Assembly (NCBI GenBank): GCA_023145275.1
Contig: JAGLEB010000071.1
Coordinates: 1 to 18,965, forward strand
DNA length: 18,965 nucleotides
From: Flavobacteriales bacterium
GTDB lineage: Bacteria > Bacteroidota > Bacteroidia > Flavobacteriales > JADGDT01
Direction of reading: 5' to 3'
Under the pieces are notes generated by a model. It was not told the DNA's origin, did not search any database, and worked only from the letters and a program-made list of their open reading frames with translations. Of the stretch, positions 1 to 7,939 are shown in pieces. Every line of letters begins with the position of its first letter. The stretch's first letter is position 1. The translations under genes were made by a program, and so were the position numbers.

Positions 1-3
1 GTA

Positions 4-36
4 TTATACCTATTAGTATTATACCATATGGTATAA
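4..36. repeat. Three TTATACC half-sites forming an operator-like palindrome
   Basis: The heptamer TTATACC occurs at 4-10 and 19-25 and, inverted, as GGTATAA at 30-36. The last two form a perfect 18-base palindrome, TTATACCATATGGTATAA (19-36). The first two belong to a longer direct repeat, GTATTATACC at 1-10 and 16-25, with a 15-base period. This arrangement is typical of a binding site for a dimeric repressor, with an extra half-site on the same helical face region. It overlaps the expected start site of the leftward promoter described at 38-69. No T-run follows the palindrome on either strand, so it is not a good intrinsic terminator. The regulator and the controlled gene are not visible. 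Confidence 0.5.
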
Positions 37-37
37 A

Positions 38-69
38 CAAATGTAATCATTTTTAATTATACATCCAAA
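38..69 (-). promoter_or_regulatory. Leftward Bacteroidota-type promoter (TTTG-N20-TAnnTTTG)
   Basis: Read on the minus strand, TTTG (69-66) is followed after exactly 20 bases by TACATTTG (45-38). This matches the -33 and -7 elements and the spacing known for Bacteroidota housekeeping sigma factors. The predicted transcript would start near 31-33, inside the palindrome at 19-36, and run out of the left edge of the window. It lies downstream of the stop codon of the small gene at 96-269, so it should drive a separate gene further left. This is the best-formed promoter in the window, but it rests on sequence match only. Confidence 0.5.
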
Positions 70-95
70 CAATCACCCCATTACACCATATCACG

Positions 96-269
96 TTAGC
101 TACCATTTACTCTTCCAGTCTTAGCATCGTACCCATACGGACAATGTTTACATCCAGCCTTACAACAATAGCCCCTTTTTAATAGATATTTTTCAGTAAA
201 AACTCGATACCCTTCTTCACTGTAATAGAAGTCATCTAGATCAAACTCATTATTTAGATTGTAACTCAT
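96..269 (-). CDS. Small cysteine-rich DUF5522-like protein (57 aa)
   Basis: This short frame starts at ATG (269-267) and ends at TAA (98-96). The product is 57 residues, with an acidic N-terminus, a central EEGYRVFTEKYLLKRGYCC segment, then KAGCKHCPYGY. Four cysteines (C35, C36, C40, C43) and a histidine (H42) are packed into nine residues, which looks like a small metal or redox site. From memory, the pattern 'VFT.kyhLkRGyCC..gCrHCPyg' is that of the DUF5522 family, widespread in Bacteroidota and of unknown function; I could not run a profile search. There is no signal peptide or membrane segment, so it is probably cytosolic. It stands alone, divergent from the glucosaminidase gene, with no convincing Shine-Dalgarno sequence. 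Agreement of the whole frame with the family pattern makes chance unlikely despite its size. Confidence 0.8.
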   Translation of the reverse strand: MSYNLNNEFDLDDFYYSEEGYRVFTEKYLLKRGYCCKAGCKHCPYGYDAKTGRVNGS

Positions 270-438
270 TTAGCAAAAATGAAAAAAATTATCAATATTT
301 AGGAAAAATAAACAATAAAATTGCATCCAAATTCTAACAAAAACTTGAACAGATAATTGTTTGCAGATTGAATAAAAATATTTAGTATTACGTTCAGCTA
401 CCAAGCTTTATTACAAACTGTAAACCAATGGAATACAA

Positions 439-1344
439 ATGAAAACATATAGATATTTTTTAGCATTAGTTATACTTCTTATCAGTTTTGTATATGCAAA
501 CGGACAGAATGCTGACAATGCGGCCTACATAAAACAATACCAAAAGGTTGCTATGGACGAAATGAGGGTCTATCGCATTCCTGCAAGCATTACACTAGCT
601 CAGGGTATATTAGAATCGGCCAATGGAAAAAGCAGGCTAGCTGTAAAGGCAAACAATCACTTTGGTATAAAATGTGCTAGCGATTGGAATGGCAAAAAAA
701 TTTACCACGATGACGACAGACGAAAAGAATGCTTCAGAAGCTATCCTTCTCCATGGGGTTCGTACAGAGATCATTCAAAATTTCTTAAAAACAGAAGCAG
801 ATATGCAAGCCTTTTCAAGTTAAAAATAAGCGACTACAAAGGGTGGGCACATGGTTTAAAGAAGGCTGGATACGCCACTGACAGACATTATCCTAAAAGG
901 CTTATTGATATTATCGAGAATAATCAGCTATACCGCTTTGACAAAATGGTACTTGAAGGAACTAAATATAGCCAAGATGAAATAATGGCTGTTGCTGGTC
1001 CGCACATGATAAAAAAACACAAAAACAAGTTAGACTATATAGTAATTAGAGAAGGTGACACGTACGAGAGTCTATCAAATGAGCTAGATATAAAGCAAGA
1101 AAGCTTAATAGAATACAACGACAAAAATCTTGATAGCCCATTAATTAAAGGTGAAATAATCTTTATAGAAAAGAAAAATAAAAAAGGAAAAAACAAGTAC
1201 TATAAAGTACAGAAAGGGGATAATATGTATTCTATTTCGCAAAAAGAAGGTATAAGACTTGAGTATCTATATATCCGAAATAAAATTCCATGGGGAACTC
1301 AACCAAAAACAGGAATCACGTTATATTTGAGATCGAATAAATAA
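439..1344 (+). CDS. Secreted glucosaminidase (GH73-type) with two LysM repeats
   Basis: A predicted peptidoglycan hydrolase of 301 residues that cleaves glycan strands outside the cytoplasmic membrane. Residues 1-22 form a signal peptide (hydrophobic LALVILLISFVYA). The mannosyl-glycoprotein endo-beta-N-acetylglucosaminidase (FlgJ/GH73-like) domain spans about 28-168. It shows the family's catalytic glutamate in LAQGILESANGKS (E59), the NHFGIKC segment (73-79) and the late YATDRHYPKRLIDII segment (145-159). Two LysM carbohydrate-binding repeats follow at about 199-244 (IREGDTYESLS) and 253-297 (VQKGDNMYSIS). The start is fixed because the upstream ATG at 428 meets a stop after a few codons. 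A 111-base gap and a new promoter separate it from the next gene, so it is probably monocistronic. Likely roles are wall remodelling or daughter-cell separation. It should not be read as flagellar: no flagellar gene is present here, and this architecture is common in non-flagellated Bacteroidota. Confidence 0.9.
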   Translation: MKTYRYFLALVILLISFVYANGQNADNAAYIKQYQKVAMDEMRVYRIPASITLAQGILESANGKSRLAVKANNHFGIKCASDWNGKKIYHDDDRRKECFRSYPSPWGSYRDHSKFLKNRSRYASLFKLKISDYKGWAHGLKKAGYATDRHYPKRLIDIIENNQLYRFDKMVLEGTKYSQDEIMAVAGPHMIKKHKNKLDYIVIREGDTYESLSNELDIKQESLIEYNDKNLDSPLIKGEIIFIEKKNKKGKNKYYKVQKGDNMYSISQKEGIRLEYLYIRNKIPWGTQPKTGITLYLRSNK

Positions 1345-1410
1345 CAAAATATTATTCTAAAAGCTCAGCTATATTGCAGCATAAGTAAGTAGTTATATTA
1401 TCAAATAAAG

Positions 1411-1418
1411 TATATTTG
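1411..1418 (+). promoter_or_regulatory. Candidate -7 box (TATATTTG) for the lipoprotein-ispB-dnaG unit
   Basis: TATATTTG matches the Bacteroidota -7 consensus TAnnTTTG and would give a leader of roughly 30 bases before the ATG at 1456. No good TTG -33 element lies at the expected distance (the nearest, at 1374-1376, is too far), so this is a partial match. Confidence 0.4.
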
Positions 1419-1455
1419 TCGACAGCAAATTTATCGTTTACAATTAAAATCGAAA

Positions 1456-4074
1456 ATGAAAAACACTTTTATATACACAATACTAATCGCTTTATTAACT
1501 CTGTACTCGTGTGACTCACCTATCAACAATAATGTAAAAAAGATAAGGGCAGTTCCAAAAAAGTCAGTTTTATTGCTAGAGACCGAAAGTTTAGGCGATG
1601 CTTTTAATAGTTTAGAGCAAAACTCACTTTGGAATATAGCAGGCAAACAAGAGAGCTTAAAGTTAATCATCACTCAACTTAGATCTTTATCCAATTATTT
1701 ATCAGACAATGACATTAATTTATCCGATAAAGAGGCTCTAATCAGCATTCACTCAATTGGGTTAAAATCATTTGACTACTTACTTTATTTTGAAAAAGAT
1801 GAGTTTGAAGAAGGAGACTTCGACATAATCGCCTCAAATAAGAAATCGAGTAAAGAGTATGACAATGCTATTATAGATAAGTACGAGTTTAGTGTATTAT
1901 CATCGCCTATTTACACAACTGACTACAAGGGATTATTGATAATTAGTCGAAGTATTATTCTTCTAGAAAACTCTATAAGACAGTTAAATTCAGACAAAAG
2001 CCTATTAAGTAATCCAAACTTTGAATCGATATACGAATCTATAGACCACAAAGAGGACTTCAATTTATTGGTAAATTTTGCGGAATTGAACAAAATAAAT
2101 TCATTTTCTCAAAAGAAAGATTTCATTAATTGGATTAATAATTTTGCCGAATGGACTGAGCTAGATTTTAGCCCTGAGTCTGATGAAATCTTTTGTAGTG
2201 GGATTTCTTCTACAAATGACTCTATAGGTAACTATCTTGGAGTATTTAAAAAGCAGAAAGCTCAAAAAATCACTATTGACAATCTTTTACCTTCTAGTAC
2301 TGCTTTTTCAGTGGTATTTGGATTCGATGATTTCACTAGCTATAACAAAAGCTATCTTGACTACTTACGAAAGCATGGCGAATTAAAGAGATTTGAGATA
2401 AACATAAAAAAACACAACATTAAAAGATCAGACTTGTTTGATTCGTGGATAGACAATCAATTTGCGATAGCTTCAATTACTTCCGACAATAATGATATAA
2501 ACTACAATGACTTAGTTTTTATAAAAAGTAAAGATGCCTCTCTTACCATCGAAGCATTGAAAGTTATAAGCGATAAATCAACATATGATTTTAGAGGTTT
2601 TGGGATTAGAAAAGTAATAAAGAAAGGTATTTTTGAAGACTATCTAGGTGGAGCCTTTAACAAAATTATCTCTCCGTACTACGCTATAGTAGAAAATGTT
2701 GTGATTTTCTCAGATAATAGAAAAATAATTCAAAACGTTTTAAGCGATTACCTCGATGGTAGAAGTCTTTCTAATTATAAACATTTTCAAAGTTTAAAAG
2801 ACAATCTATCATCTAAATCGAATGTGCTTTTTTACTACAAAAATCCTGATTTTGCAGAATTTGTATCAAAAGTATTTCCAGACTTGAAACCCTTAATTGA
2901 TTCAAACTTAAAAGAAATATCAAAATACAAATCAGGTGCAGTCCAGATAGCATATGACGATGGTAATGCTTACACTAACATTCTGATCAGACAAAGCAAT
3001 GAGGAAGAAAATGAGGTGAAACCAGTATGGGAACTTGAATTTAGTTCTGAACTTTACCCAACAATTAGCACACTTACTAACCACTACAGCAAGAATAAAG
3101 AAATTGCAGTACAGGACAAAAACAATATCCTATATTTAATTAGCACTTCGGGAAAAACCTTGTGGTCAAAGAAACTTAGCTCAAAAATAATTGGAGAGAT
3201 AAAACAAGTAGATCTATACCGAAACAGAAAATTACAGATGGCCTTTGTTACAGAAACACACCTGTATGTATTGGACCGAAATGGCAAGAATGTTGCAAAC
3301 TTCCCTCGAAAACTATCGAGTAATGCAAGTGCTCCATTAGGAGTATTCGACTATTCGAAGAGTAGAGACTACAGATTTGTAGTGGCTATGGGTAAACATA
3401 TTAAAATGTACGACAAAAAAGGTAAAACAGTAAATGGCTTTACGTTTAAGAAAAGTTCTTCTACATTTAATAAGGAACCACAACACTTCAGAATAAAAGG
3501 TAAAGATTATATCATTTTAAGCACTACTGCCGGTAACATCTACGTGCTTGACAGAAGAGGAAATCGTAAGTTTAACATAAAAACAAGATATCCTCTAGGG
3601 CAAAACAAATTTTACTTAGTAGAAAACACTTCACTGTCAAAATCGAGGATAGTAACAAATACGAAAAATGGAGAATTATTAAGTGTTTTCTTCAATGGAT
3701 CTATTGATATTTCTAAAATCGACAATTTTGATGAAAAGACCCAATATCTAAAGAAAGGCGATCAGACTGTTTCGTTGAGTAGGAATACAGTAAAATGGAG
3801 TAACCATAGTTCTACGGAAATTTTAGACATGGAAGATTCCGAGTTTAGCAAACCAAGAGTTTACACTTGGAATAAGGTACATTATTTACTGTTTGGAGCA
3901 ATGTCTTCGAATAAAGTATATTTATATGACAGTAATCTAAATATGCAAAAAGGCTTCCCAATCTATGGCCAAATTGTTGGAAAAGTTGCTGATTACAACA
4001 ATAATGGGAATGTAAACTTTCCAGTTATTGTAAATAATGAAAAAGGAAATCTAATGATGTTTTCGATTAATTAA
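1456..4074 (+). CDS. Large lipoprotein with predicted C-terminal beta-propeller
   Basis: A product of 872 residues with a lipoprotein signal peptide: hydrophobic stretch 4-17 and lipobox LYSC with the lipidated cysteine at C19, so it should be anchored on the periplasmic face of the inner or outer membrane. Residues about 30-510 contain few recognisable motifs; the layout vaguely recalls DUF3352-type periplasmic proteins, but I do not claim membership. From about 540 onward the chain shows a recurring strand motif of the form [IL]Y-hydrophobic-hydrophobic-D/S-x-x-G-K. Copies start at residues 558 (ILYLISTSGK), 603 (LYVLDRNGK), 649 (IKMYDKKGK), 695 (IYVLDRRGN), about 741 (LLSVFFNGS) and 821 (VYLYDSNLN). 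The 45-46 residue spacing suits blades of a PQQ/BamB-like propeller of six to eight blades. The next gene follows after 23 bases, suggesting cotranscription with ispB and dnaG. The function is unknown; a scaffold or envelope assembly role is only an analogy with BamB. Confidence 0.75.
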   Translation: MKNTFIYTILIALLTLYSCDSPINNNVKKIRAVPKKSVLLLETESLGDAFNSLEQNSLWNIAGKQESLKLIITQLRSLSNYLSDNDINLSDKEALISIHSIGLKSFDYLLYFEKDEFEEGDFDIIASNKKSSKEYDNAIIDKYEFSVLSSPIYTTDYKGLLIISRSIILLENSIRQLNSDKSLLSNPNFESIYESIDHKEDFNLLVNFAELNKINSFSQKKDFINWINNFAEWTELDFSPESDEIFCSGISSTNDSIGNYLGVFKKQKAQKITIDNLLPSSTAFSVVFGFDDFTSYNKSYLDYLRKHGELKRFEINIKKHNIKRSDLFDSWIDNQFAIASITSDNNDINYNDLVFIKSKDASLTIEALKVISDKSTYDFRGFGIRKVIKKGIFEDYLGGAFNKIISPYYAIVENVVIFSDNRKIIQNVLSDYLDGRSLSNYKHFQSLKDNLSSKSNVLFYYKNPDFAEFVSKVFPDLKPLIDSNLKEISKYKSGAVQIAYDDGNAYTNILIRQSNEEENEVKPVWELEFSSELYPTISTLTNHYSKNKEIAVQDKNNILYLISTSGKTLWSKKLSSKIIGEIKQVDLYRNRKLQMAFVTETHLYVLDRNGKNVANFPRKLSSNASAPLGVFDYSKSRDYRFVVAMGKHIKMYDKKGKTVNGFTFKKSSSTFNKEPQHFRIKGKDYIILSTTAGNIYVLDRRGNRKFNIKTRYPLGQNKFYLVENTSLSKSRIVTNTKNGELLSVFFNGSIDISKIDNFDEKTQYLKKGDQTVSLSRNTVKWSNHSSTEILDMEDSEFSKPRVYTWNKVHYLLFGAMSSNKVYLYDSNLNMQKGFPIYGQIVGKVADYNNNGNVNFPVIVNNEKGNLMMFSIN

Positions 4075-4097
4075 TCCCAAACACAAGTTACTAATAA

Positions 4098-5072
4098 ATG
4101 AAGCCAGTAGAGATAATAAAGGAGCCAATAAATAATGAGATGCGATTGTTTGAGGAGAAATTCAGAGAATCGATGTCATCACCTGTACCACTCCTCGAGC
4201 GTATAACTCATTATATTGTAAGGCGAAAAGGGAAACAGATGAGGCCTATGTTTGTATTTCTTTCTGCCAAAGCTCTTTCTGGTACTGTTTCCGAAAGGTC
4301 ATATAGAGCAGCATCATTGATTGAGCTTTTACACACCGCTACTCTTGTACACGACGATGTTGTTGATGACAGTAATATGAGGCGAGGATTTTTCTCGATA
4401 AACGCATTATGGAAAAACAAAATTGCAGTATTAGTTGGCGATTACCTTCTTTCTAAAGGTCTTTTATTATCTGTTGATAACGAAGATTTTGACTTGCTAA
4501 AAATTGTTTCAACAGCAGTTCGAGAGATGTCAGAAGGTGAACTTCTTCAAATAGAAAAAGCCAGAAAATTAGACATCACAGAGGATGTGTATTTCGATAT
4601 TATTCGGCAAAAAACAGCAACTCTAATTGCTGCTTGTACAGCTGCTGGAGCAAGGTCAGTGGGAGCAGATAACGAGATGGTACATCGTTTTCACCGATTT
4701 GGAGAGCTTATAGGAATTGCTTTTCAGATAAAAGACGATCTTTTTGACTATACTAATGCTAAAATTGGTAAACCTACGGGAATAGACATTAAGGAGCAAA
4801 AAATGACCTTACCACTGATATACACTCTGAACAATTGTGATAAAAAGAGCAAGAAGTGGTTAATCAACTCTGTAAAAAAACACAATACAGATAAAGCAAG
4901 AGTTAAAGAAGTAATTGAGTTTGTAAAGAAAAGTGGGGGAATAGAGTATACCACTAAAAGGATGATTGAATATCAGAAAGAAGCATTAAAATTGTTGGAA
5001 GGTATTCCAGATAGTCCTTCGCGCACATCACTTATTACACTTGTTAATTACGTAATAGAAAGAAAAAAATAA
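4098..5072 (+). CDS. ispB: Long-chain polyprenyl diphosphate synthase
   Basis: A trans-type isoprenyl diphosphate synthase that adds isopentenyl diphosphate units to an allylic primer; in this lineage the product most likely becomes the menaquinone side chain. The 324-residue length is typical. Visible motifs are GKQMRP (45-50), the first aspartate-rich motif in LVHDDVVDD (D86, D87, D90), GDYLL (114-118), the KTA segment (172-174) and the second aspartate-rich motif DDLFD (213-217). Small residues (A81, T82) lie four and five positions before the first aspartate-rich motif. In this family bulky aromatic residues there block elongation, so small ones favour a long product (about C35-C40); exact length cannot be read from sequence. 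It lies 23 bases after the lipoprotein gene and 15 bases before dnaG, consistent with one transcript. The symbol follows the general family name, and a heptaprenyl enzyme is equally possible. Confidence 0.9.
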   Translation: MKPVEIIKEPINNEMRLFEEKFRESMSSPVPLLERITHYIVRRKGKQMRPMFVFLSAKALSGTVSERSYRAASLIELLHTATLVHDDVVDDSNMRRGFFSINALWKNKIAVLVGDYLLSKGLLLSVDNEDFDLLKIVSTAVREMSEGELLQIEKARKLDITEDVYFDIIRQKTATLIAACTAAGARSVGADNEMVHRFHRFGELIGIAFQIKDDLFDYTNAKIGKPTGIDIKEQKMTLPLIYTLNNCDKKSKKWLINSVKKHNTDKARVKEVIEFVKKSGGIEYTTKRMIEYQKEALKLLEGIPDSPSRTSLITLVNYVIERKK

Positions 5073-5087
5073 TATTCCATTTCATTT

Positions 5088-7124
5088 ATGATACCTAAAG
5101 AAACGATTGACAGAATTTTTGAAGCTTCTAGAGTTGAAGAAGTTATTGGAGATTTCGTTACTTTAAAAAGAGCTGGACAGAATCTAAAAGGCCTAAGTCC
5201 ATTTGTAAATGAAAAAACACCTTCATTTGTAGTATCTCCCGCAAAACAAATTTGGAAAGATTTCTCATCTGCTAAAGGTGGAAATGTTGTGAGTTTTTTA
5301 ATGGAGTTAGAGAACTACACCTATCCCGAAGCACTAAGATACTTAGCAAGACGCTATAATATAGAGATAGAAGAAGAGCAGTTAGATGAGGAGGCTCAGA
5401 AGGCAGCTGACGAAAAAGAGAGCATGTATCTTGTATCGGAATATGCTGCAAAATATTTCAACGAGACTCTCCTCAATTCGCAAAGGGGTAAAGCTATAGG
5501 TCTATCGTACTTTAAAGAAAGAGGCTTCAGGGAAGAAACTATTGAAAAATTCAGGCTTGGATATTGTTTAGATGAGTGGACAGCATTTACCGACACAGCT
5601 CTAGCTAAAGGATACAATCTAGAATTCTTAGATTCAACAGGTTTATCTATCGTAAAAGATAACGGGAAAAAATTCGACCGATTTAAAGGTAGGGTGATGT
5701 TTCCTATACAATCTATGTCGGGTAGAGTACTGGGTTTTGGAGGAAGAACTCTTCTTAGTGACAAGAAGATTGCGAAATACCTAAACTCACCTGAAAGTCT
5801 AATATATCACAAATCAAATGTTTTATACGGTATATATCAGGCAAAGAGTAGTATAATAAAAAACGACACTTGTTATTTAGTAGAAGGATATACCGACGTA
5901 ATTTCTTTACATCAAACTGGTATTGAAAACGTAGTAGCCTCATCTGGAACAGCCTTAACGCCAGGCCAGATTAACTTAATAAAGCGTTTCACTCCTAATA
6001 TTACAATCTTATACGATGGCGATTCTGCTGGTATAAAGGCATCATTTAGAGGAATAGATCTGATTTTGGAACAGGGAATGAATGTGAAAGTTCTAACTTT
6101 TCCTGACGGGCATGATCCCGACTCATTTGCTAAATCCGTTTCTACAGCAGAACTAAAGACATATTTAGATGATAACGCTTCTGACTTTATACAATTCAAA
6201 TCTGATATTCTTCTTAAAGACGCTGAGAACGACCCAATAAAAAAGGCTGGTCTGATTCGCGAAATAGTACAGTCTATTTCTAAAATAGACGATAGAATTA
6301 AAAGGCAAGTATATATTCAGGAAACATCTAGGCTATTAAACATTCAAGAATCTATACTTTTTGATGAACTTGCTCAGATAGACAATCGCGAACTAAAAAA
6401 ACAAAACCAACAAAGAAATAGGCAACAAAGCCAGCCTACTCAGAATCCAGGCTTAACAATTGTTCCAGACGATGAACCATTGCCTGAGATGCCAGGTATG
6501 CCATCGGGATCCTTTACTCCAGCAAGTACAACTGTAAAAAAACAATTAAATATAGCAGAAGAGCAGGAGAAAGAACTGATGAATCTCCTACTTGTATATG
6601 GTGATCATGAAATTGAGATTATTGATGAAGTAGAGCAAGAAGACGAAAAAGGAGAAACTGAATTAGTTAAAGAAGTATTTAAAACAACAGTTCTGCAAGA
6701 GATTGTAGAAAGGCTAGAAGAGGACGGATTAAGCTTTAGTAATGAATTTTTCAATAATATCTTTATTGAAATTGTTCAAGGTATAGAAAATGAAGAAATA
6801 AGGAGTTCAGCATATTTCATTAAACACCCTGATGTACAAATAGCAACATTCTTAGCTGATGTTTTGAGCGATAAATATGAGTTAAGTACTAACTGGAAGA
6901 GAAAAGATATCTTTATACTAAGTAAAGAACAAAGATTGGTTCAGACCACAGAACAAACAATTTTACGTTTTAAAGAAAAAAAAATAACTGAAAGGATTGA
7001 TAAAATTGCTAAAAATCTTGCTTCAATTACAGAAGACATGAAAAGACAAGAAAAAATGCGAGAGCTCCTAAAATTAAACCAACTGAAAATCTTAATTAAC
7101 ACAAAATTAAACAGGGTTTTATGA
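5088..7124 (+). CDS. dnaG: DNA primase DnaG with a zinc-ligand-free N-terminal domain
   Basis: Primase synthesises the RNA primers for replication and works with the DnaB helicase. The N-terminal fold (1-95) keeps the frame GLSPFVNEKTPSF and KQIWKDFSSAKGGNVVSF, but all four expected zinc ligands are replaced: S37, V40, D58 and S61 sit where E. coli has Cys, His, Cys, Cys. The catalytic core follows, with YLNSPES (231-237), TOPRIM glutamate in VEGYTD (265-270), YDGDSAG (309-315) and PDGHDPDSF (339-347), so the enzyme should be active. About 430-495 is a Q/P-rich linker, and the rest (about 500-678) is a divergent helical DnaB-interaction region. At 678 residues it is slightly longer than E. 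coli DnaG (581). It is the last gene of the rightward unit and is followed by a strong terminator at 7155-7190. From memory, loss of the cysteines is widespread in Bacteroidota rather than a local defect. Confidence 0.95.
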   Translation: MIPKETIDRIFEASRVEEVIGDFVTLKRAGQNLKGLSPFVNEKTPSFVVSPAKQIWKDFSSAKGGNVVSFLMELENYTYPEALRYLARRYNIEIEEEQLDEEAQKAADEKESMYLVSEYAAKYFNETLLNSQRGKAIGLSYFKERGFREETIEKFRLGYCLDEWTAFTDTALAKGYNLEFLDSTGLSIVKDNGKKFDRFKGRVMFPIQSMSGRVLGFGGRTLLSDKKIAKYLNSPESLIYHKSNVLYGIYQAKSSIIKNDTCYLVEGYTDVISLHQTGIENVVASSGTALTPGQINLIKRFTPNITILYDGDSAGIKASFRGIDLILEQGMNVKVLTFPDGHDPDSFAKSVSTAELKTYLDDNASDFIQFKSDILLKDAENDPIKKAGLIREIVQSISKIDDRIKRQVYIQETSRLLNIQESILFDELAQIDNRELKKQNQQRNRQQSQPTQNPGLTIVPDDEPLPEMPGMPSGSFTPASTTVKKQLNIAEEQEKELMNLLLVYGDHEIEIIDEVEQEDEKGETELVKEVFKTTVLQEIVERLEEDGLSFSNEFFNNIFIEIVQGIENEEIRSSAYFIKHPDVQIATFLADVLSDKYELSTNWKRKDIFILSKEQRLVQTTEQTILRFKEKKITERIDKIAKNLASITEDMKRQEKMRELLKLNQLKILINTKLNRVL

Positions 7125-7154
7125 TTGAGCAATAATCATATTAAAAATTGATAT

Positions 7155-7190
7155 AAAAAAAATGCGTTAGAGTTTCTAACGCATTTTTTT
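7155..7190. terminator. Bidirectional intrinsic terminator between dnaG and the response regulator
   Basis: A perfect stem ATGCGTTAG / CTAACGCAT (7162-7170 with 7176-7184) closes a 5-base loop. It is flanked by an A-run on the left and a T-run on the right, so the hairpin with a U-tail forms in RNA from either strand. It sits exactly between two convergent genes, as expected for a shared terminator. Confidence 0.9.
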
Positions 7191-7227
7191 ATAGGTCTAG
7201 ACAAGACTAAAAATCAACAATATTATC

Positions 7228-7857
7228 CTAGTATAAGTCTAAGTTTCTTGCATGGTTTATCAGTTCAACCATATTAGATACATCTAACTTCTTTAGAAGA
7301 CGAGCTTTGTAGGTACTAACCGTTTTTTCGTTAATATCTAACTCCTCTGCTATCTCCTTATTTCTTTTCCCGGCAGAAAGAAGCTTTAATACTTCAATTT
7401 CTCTAGTAGAAAGCTTTTTATATAGGCGTGAAGGTCGATGAGCATTCTCGTCGAAAGCTAATTTTTGAGCTAACTCATTACTGATATAAATTCCACCTTC
7501 GCTAATTTTTCTAATAGCCGAAATAATTGTTTCAGTGTCTGCTTCTTTCGAAACAAACCCAGAAGCTCCAGCTTTCAAAGCGCTAATAGCATAAACTTTC
7601 TCAGGGTGCATACTCAAAATTAATATTTTTGTATGTGGAACCTCTTTCTTGATATGTCTAATTGCAGTAATACCATTCATTCTAGGCATATCAATATCTA
7701 AAAGAACGATATCTACGTGTTGAGCACGTAGTTTGTTCAAAGCATCCTCCCCATCTATTGCCTCATCAACAATATTCATGTCAGGGATTTGTTTAAATAA
7801 TAGTCGTAAACCTTTTCGGACTACGGCATGATCATCCGCTATTAGTAAATTCACCAT
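7228..7857 (-). CDS. NarL/LuxR-family response regulator
   Basis: A DNA-binding two-component regulator of 209 residues. I start it at ATG 7857 (MVNLLIADDH); an in-frame TTG three codons upstream is the only longer choice and adds just three residues. Numbering from the ATG, the receiver domain (1-118) has the acidic pair D8-D9, the phosphoacceptor D54 in VLLDIDMPRMNG, the switch serine in LILSMH (S82) and K104 in GFVSKE. A GerE-type helix-turn-helix (about 149-204) carries LSTREIEVLKLLSAGKRNKEIA and the recognition helix NEKTVSTYKARL. It is divergent from the histidine kinase gene at 7965, and the two are the natural cognate pair. Both promoters lie in the same 107-base gap, so autoregulation is plausible. 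Targets cannot be inferred. Confidence 0.93.
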   Translation of the reverse strand: MVNLLIADDHAVVRKGLRLLFKQIPDMNIVDEAIDGEDALNKLRAQHVDIVLLDIDMPRMNGITAIRHIKKEVPHTKILILSMHPEKVYAISALKAGASGFVSKEADTETIISAIRKISEGGIYISNELAQKLAFDENAHRPSRLYKKLSTREIEVLKLLSAGKRNKEIAEELDINEKTVSTYKARLLKKLDVSNMVELINHARNLDLY

Positions 7858-7899
7858 TTTAATCAATCATTAGACAGTTAATACTTACGTTATTGACAA

Positions 7900-7907
7900 C
7901 AAATATA
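7900..7907 (-). promoter_or_regulatory. Candidate -7 box for the response regulator
   Basis: On the minus strand 7907-7900 reads TATATTTG, a match to TAnnTTTG, 43 bases before the chosen start codon. No TTG element is present at the expected upstream distance, so support is partial. Confidence 0.4.
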
Positions 7908-7931
7908 TCAATTTATGTAAATAAAAAAATT

Positions 7932-7939
7932 TATATTTG
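7932..7939 (+). promoter_or_regulatory. Candidate -7 box for the histidine kinase
   Basis: TATATTTG matches TAnnTTTG and lies 25 bases before the ATG at 7965, implying a very short leader. The same octamer occurs on the other strand at 7907-7900. No clear -33 TTG is seen. Confidence 0.4.

Noticed and set aside
19..36. Palindrome as an intrinsic terminator for the small gene at 96-269
   Set aside because: No T-run follows it on the minus strand, and it overlaps a better-supported promoter start region.
439..1344. Glucosaminidase as a flagellar FlgJ homologue
   Set aside because: There is no rod-capping domain and no flagellar gene nearby; the signal peptide and LysM repeats fit a wall hydrolase.
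1431..1673. Minus-strand frame of 80 codons over the lipoprotein start
   Set aside because: It overlaps the signal peptide region of a convincing gene and the promoter box, and has no recognisable features.
5088..5370. DnaG N-terminus as a decayed or frameshifted domain
   Set aside because: The frame is intact, surrounding family residues are conserved, and the same ligand loss is known to me in related bacteria.
5396..5764. Open frame of 122 codons on the minus strand inside dnaG
   Set aside because: It is antisense to the well-supported primase core, has no recognisable domain and no promoter or terminator of its own.
7858..7866. TTG start three codons upstream for the response regulator
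   Set aside because: The ATG at 7857 gives the usual receiver-domain beginning (MVNLLIADDH), and the extra residues add nothing.
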